Source: G963663365 sp963663365 (GTDB lineage Bacteria; Hinthialibacterota; Hinthialibacteria; Hinthialibacterales; G963663365). From it: DNA of 64,000 nt. The translations under genes were made by a program, and so were the position numbers. This document shows, piece after piece, positions 60,786-64,000 of this stretch. The notes under the pieces are model-generated. The model was given only the letters and a program-made list of their open reading frames with translations. It was not told the DNA's origin and did no database searches. Location: the NCBI GenBank assembly GCA_963663365.2, contig CAXXIH010000008.1:1-64000 (forward strand), read 5' to 3'. Positions within the stretch are counted from its first letter, which is position 1. Every line of letters starts with the position of its first letter.

Positions 60786-60843
60786 GCCTAACGGCTCACG
60801 ATTTCGGAGTATGTGCAAGAGATTAAGTGCATCAGCACCCTGC
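60786..60843 (+). repeat. Dispersed repeat, copy 2
   Basis: GCCTAACGGCTCACGATTTC, GGAGT, ATTAA and ATCAGCACCCTG occur in the same order as at 8408-8466. Confidence 0.6.
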
Positions 60844-60868
60844 GGAGCGAAAACCGGGATTATTCAAT

Positions 60869-60888
60869 GGTGGGTGAAATCACCCACC
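60869..60888. repeat. Palindromic REP-like hairpin
   Basis: GGTGGGTG-AAAT-CACCCACC, a perfect 8-bp stem with a 4-base loop, followed by CTACTCG. It lies between two convergent genes, next to the dispersed repeat. It may act as a weak terminator, but lacks a U-tract. Confidence 0.6.
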
Positions 60889-60925
60889 CTACTCGTAACA
60901 TTTGTATCTATACGTCGATGCGTAG

Positions 60926-62602
60926 CTACTTTTCCTGCTTCTCTTCAAGCGGAGGAAGGGTTTTGCCGGCGGTTTCCAGGCAGGCCTTATAGATTTCGAG
61001 TTGTTTCTCGGAATCGCTCAATGGTTTGGTTAATTCAAAATCCGGAAGGCGGAATGCCAAACCGACATACGGACCGGCGTTGATCACATCGGAGATTTTC
61101 CCGACCTCCAGACTTTCAAGCATATTGGAGAATTGTTCATGATAAACCGGCGGCAGCTGGGCAAGTTGTGTCAGATTCCACTCTTGGTCTTGGGCGATTT
61201 TTGACAAAGAAACGCCTTCTTGAGAGGCCACTTGTAACGCTTCGCGAACCTGGTGAACAGTCTCGGAAATCGAGAGGGGCGGCTTTTTTGCATCGGGCCG
61301 GGGACGTGTATCGACAATAAAGAATTGACCGGCGGGACTTGTTTCTGTCTTGCTGGCACTTTCGATCTCAACAGCATTTGGAATATCAACTGTCTTGAGA
61401 TATGAATCGGCCAGCAGCGCATTCCGGAAAAGCACTTTTTCGAGAGACACCTGTACTTCATGTTCCAGGATTTCCCGGGGCTGATAGTAACGCCATATTC
61501 CTTCAAGAATTTCGGTGGCATTTAACTTTCGGTTATAGGCCTGGAGAGGAAGCCGGGAGATCCGCTCATACAATGCGGGTATCACCCACTTCCCGGCCGG
61601 TTCCAAATCCAAATGGTCCGTAAACATCGCCTGCTCGATGCGCTTTTCAACTTTGAGCCAGAACCATTCTTCAAGCATATAATCGGCAAGCAGAGGCTCC
61701 GCTTCTTTAAACGTACGGTCATGACCATCGGAAGCGTCGCTGCAATAAAGCACGCGCCACCCTCCGGGGAAACGTAGCGGCTCCGAAACTTCGCCGCTTT
61801 GCAGTGCGAAGGCAGCCTCGATCAGCTGCGTATTTACATGCAAACCATCGACATTTGTATGTCCATCAGGATAGATCGTACCGACAACTCCGCCGGGTGT
61901 TGAATCCGGCTCGGAGAATTGATCGGCCGCCACACCAAAGGGGACGCCTCGTTCAAGTTGTTCCAAAGCCCAACGGATTCGTGGCGGCGTTATAGGTTCC
62001 CCGCCCTGCTTTGCTTGAGCGGGCGAGACTTCACGAACATCGATTGAGGCGATTTCACGCATGGGCGCGATACGCCAGGCTTCCGGGCGGGCAGTATAGG
62101 CCCGATAAAGATGGTCGCGATTGATATCCGGATTGGAATGCAAAACATCTAAAAGAATCTGAACACTTCTCTCTTTGCGGAAACGGCTTGTCTTTTCATT
62201 GGCCTCGGCGATGACAGATTCAGGAATTTCTATGGCGGTAATCCGCCGGTCAACGGATAATTGCAGAGCCGCCAGTTCATCCCCAAAATCGCCACGCCGG
62301 ACATATGCGGGGAGACTATCAAGCCCCATTTCTTGCCAAAGTTTCTTGCTGGCCTCCAAATCTTTGGCCGTGATGCCATATTTTTCTATGAATTCGGAAT
62401 TCGACGATTCCCCAGCCGCATCTTTGCTTTCATCGGCATAGATGTAATGAGGGGAAAAAGCGGAGAGCACTACGGCAATCACGCATAAGAAACCACAAAT
62501 TCGATACAAGGGATTAAGCCATTGCCTGCCGGGATAGCGAATCCTATTCGTGTGCCCGGGTACGGATGCCGATAACCAAATAGCGGACCAAGGCAGGTTC
62601 AT
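60926..62602 (-). CDS. Parvulin-type peptidyl-prolyl isomerase / SurA-like protein
   Basis: About 558 aa. After an N-terminal hydrophobic helix (ICGFLCVIAVVLSAFS) comes a helical region, then a parvulin domain (ALEQLERGVPFGVAADQFSE; GGVVGTIYPDGHTNVDGLHV; ALQSGEVSEPLRFPGGWRVL). A second, weaker copy follows near the C-terminus (GVSLSKIAQDQEWNLTQL; LEVGKISDVINAGPYVGLAF). It would help fold envelope proteins in the periplasm. The start is uncertain: ATG 62602 overlaps the upstream gene; TTG 62509 would begin right at the membrane helix; no start has a good ribosome site. Confidence 0.78.
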   Translation of the reverse strand: MNLPWSAIWLSASVPGHTNRIRYPGRQWLNPLYRICGFLCVIAVVLSAFSPHYIYADESKDAAGESSNSEFIEKYGITAKDLEASKKLWQEMGLDSLPAYVRRGDFGDELAALQLSVDRRITAIEIPESVIAEANEKTSRFRKERSVQILLDVLHSNPDINRDHLYRAYTARPEAWRIAPMREIASIDVREVSPAQAKQGGEPITPPRIRWALEQLERGVPFGVAADQFSEPDSTPGGVVGTIYPDGHTNVDGLHVNTQLIEAAFALQSGEVSEPLRFPGGWRVLYCSDASDGHDRTFKEAEPLLADYMLEEWFWLKVEKRIEQAMFTDHLDLEPAGKWVIPALYERISRLPLQAYNRKLNATEILEGIWRYYQPREILEHEVQVSLEKVLFRNALLADSYLKTVDIPNAVEIESASKTETSPAGQFFIVDTRPRPDAKKPPLSISETVHQVREALQVASQEGVSLSKIAQDQEWNLTQLAQLPPVYHEQFSNMLESLEVGKISDVINAGPYVGLAFRLPDFELTKPLSDSEKQLEIYKACLETAGKTLPPLEEKQEK

Positions 62603-63326
62603 CGCCGCGAGGCTGAAGGTTGGTTGTTGATAGCGAGTTGGAACGTCTGTAATCACTGACCACATCTTTCATATCATTGGAAACACGGACCTGTACACCA
62701 CCCACAGCACGCCAACTATCCGGTCCCACAGTGAGCGCGGAACGGAGCAGATTTAACGGTTCGAGTGCGCCATCGGTCTTGCGTTCCCGGCCAATGGCGA
62801 TATCTCCGGCACGGGCGAAATCTTCAGTCTTAGTAAATGCGCCGCCCCGGTCCAGGTCCAGACTAACCTTCACTTTAGCCCGGGTTCCGGTGGGGTCCAC
62901 GGCAACCACTTCTGTGGAAAGTATATGTTGGGGAAAGACGAGTGACGCGGATTTTTCACCGCCCCAGGCGCTGAGCCAAATCGTATTAACCAGCTGATAG
63001 TTCCTGTAATTCTTGAAGCGATCTGTCAGCACAGAGCGCATATCGTTCAGTTCACGTGGCACTGAACCGCCGATCCCGGTCGTTCCGGCCAGGATTACAC
63101 GGACTTCGATCTCCACATCTGAGCCCAGAGCATCCCAAGCGGCCGCACCGGTGTTCAATTCCGGCGTAACCTCGGCATTCTCCGGAGAAGCGGCCTGCTC
63201 AGCGGTCGTTTCTTGTACAGGCTGCACAACAGCAGGCAATGATGCCTGGGGCTGTGCGCCGACATGCAAACCACACAAGACAACCAAGAAGGCAAGGGCG
63301 ATATTCGGCAGATAATGGAATCTCAT
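62544..63326 (-). CDS. Secreted protein of unknown function
   Basis: A 260-aa protein with signal peptide (MRFHYLPNIALAFLVVLCGL then HVGAQ), a low-complexity linker of about 45 residues rich in Ala, Glu, Pro and Thr, and a compact beta-rich domain (VEIEVRVILAGTTGIGG; AKVKVSLDLDRGGAF; VGGVQVRVSNDM). No family is recognised. It is upstream of the parvulin gene, and their ends overlap, so they are probably one operon; it could be an envelope assembly factor. Confidence 0.62.
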   Translation of the reverse strand: MRFHYLPNIALAFLVVLCGLHVGAQPQASLPAVVQPVQETTAEQAASPENAEVTPELNTGAAAWDALGSDVEIEVRVILAGTTGIGGSVPRELNDMRSVLTDRFKNYRNYQLVNTIWLSAWGGEKSASLVFPQHILSTEVVAVDPTGTRAKVKVSLDLDRGGAFTKTEDFARAGDIAIGRERKTDGALEPLNLLRSALTVGPDSWRAVGGVQVRVSNDMKDVVSDYRRSNSLSTTNLQPRGDEPALVRYLVIGIRTRAHE

Positions 63327-63651
63327 GGGTTAAGCCTTTCCGGGCAGCGGCAACTCTTTCCACACGCAGAAGACCGGGCGTAAATCGGTATGGCTGACAC
63401 AAATCCAGCCCCTATAGGGGCATAACGCGCACCATTGGCCGCCTCCGCTGCAAACCTATCACGTAAGGATCGTCAGCACAGGACTTCCACACAGAACCGG
63501 TCTTGGGACGATATGCAACTTAGACGCCAATTGCGCCGCCGATTTTGTGGCCAACGGTTCTTCAGAGCACGGAACACTTCGCTGGCTGGATGATAACAAC
63601 ATGGTAAATTCAGATATCCATCAAGCCATCGAACGAGGAGGCTTTCCTGAT
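63327..63651. other. Intergenic region before the last gene
   Basis: 325 bases between divergent genes with no recognisable gene or RNA. GAGGAGG at 63635-63641 is the ribosome site of the gene starting at 63652. Confidence 0.5.
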
Positions 63652-64000
63652 ATGAGCGAAACCGCACAAGTCACCGCCGATGTAGCACCACCCGCTCCGG
63701 CTGTCAGCCAACATGGAGATAATAAAGTTCCCCGCACCCGGACTATGTATGTGATAGCCGCGGCGGCGGTGGGATTTATCATCTATTTGGGCGTCCTCTT
63801 TCCGATGCGTATCGAGGTCCGATACGAGGGCCGTCCGGTCCCGACAAAAATCAAACACCATCCGCTGCATAAAGCCGGAATGGGCGGCTATGTGCTGATG
63901 ACCAGCTCGGCAATTATGGGACATTATGGGATACAGCAAATATGCAATGCCGTGCTGGCCGGAGACCAAAGTTACGGCTTTGTGGTGCCTATGGGGCAAA
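63652..64000 (+). CDS. Membrane-anchored protein, partial (runs off the window)
   Basis: An open frame of at least 116 codons starting at ATG 63652, with GAGGAGG ten bases upstream, and not closed at the right edge. A Pro/Ala-rich N-terminal 28 residues precede one helix (TMYVIAAAAVGFIIYLGVLF), then VRYEGRPVPTKIKHHPLHKA and an Ala/Gly/Ser-rich part. It is not recognised. The antisense frame over the same bases has no ribosome site and is taken as a shadow. Confidence 0.6.
   Translation, partial: MSETAQVTADVAPPAPAVSQHGDNKVPRTRTMYVIAAAAVGFIIYLGVLFPMRIEVRYEGRPVPTKIKHHPLHKAGMGGYVLMTSSAIMGHYGIQQICNAVLAGDQSYGFVVPMGQ

Noticed and set aside
1..64000. tRNA or rRNA genes
   Set aside because: I looked through the intergenic regions for tRNA-like cloverleaf ends and rRNA motifs and saw none; a covariance-model scan would be needed to be certain.

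Overview
The window looks like a piece of chromosome from an uncultured Gram-negative bacterium. A LolC/LolD-type lipoprotein release system, lipobox proteins, many Sec signal peptides, cytochrome bd, good Shine-Dalgarno sites, alkaline-phosphatase/sulfatase-superfamily proteins, a PIG-L deacetylase, a dockerin-bearing secreted protease and HEAT/TPR secreted proteins together suggest the PVC, Hydrogenedentota or Sumerlaeota neighbourhood. That placement is inference from gene style; no 16S or marker phylogeny is available here.

Layout. 1-3.4 kb: end of trpE, trpG, then cydAB. 3.5-8.8 kb: a secreted DUF5060 glycosidase-like gene, then a mobile-looking patch with a frameshifted DUF3987 gene between imperfect direct repeats, a REP-associated tyrosine transposase (RAYT) flanked by inverted REP sequences, an orphan excisionase-like HTH gene and scattered REP copies. 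8.8-24.9 kb: a GlcD-like FAD oxidase, secreted TPR protein, PIG-L deacetylase, two sulfatase-superfamily paralogues with Thr at the nucleophile position, a PfkB kinase, NAD synthetase, YjbQ, LolC/LolD and ribosomal protein L31. 25-37 kb, mostly minus strand: a CgeB-like glycosyltransferase, an M36 protease with two P-domains and a dockerin, then a CHAD / Ppx-type HD / ROK-Mth938 / two thymidylate-kinase-like genes cluster that may serve polyphosphate or phosphate-donor metabolism, and a sugar ABC permease with unusual extracytoplasmic inserts. 57.6-64 kb: lipoprotein, UDP-glucuronate decarboxylase-like enzyme, pectate-lyase-fold protein, parvulin PPIase and two unknown envelope proteins.

The most unusual region is 37.4-57.6 kb, more AT-rich than its surroundings. 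It holds three tandem cassettes, each with a conserved leader (hairpin plus two 11-bp direct repeats), an orphan ParB-like protein without ParA, a separate promoter, a secreted TPR protein of about 470-506 aa, and then unrelated secreted or membrane proteins. The leaders and much of the parB sequence are nearly identical between copies, while TPR and downstream genes have diverged strongly. Each parB carries a 16-20 bp perfect palindrome inside its coding sequence; in copy 2 two symmetric bases have changed together so that the palindrome is kept. Truncated copies of the 3' end of the lipoprotein gene at 57.6 kb lie at the right edges of cassettes 1 and 2, recording the duplications. I propose this as an undescribed ParB-marked, diversifying envelope-protein locus; its function is not established by the sequence.
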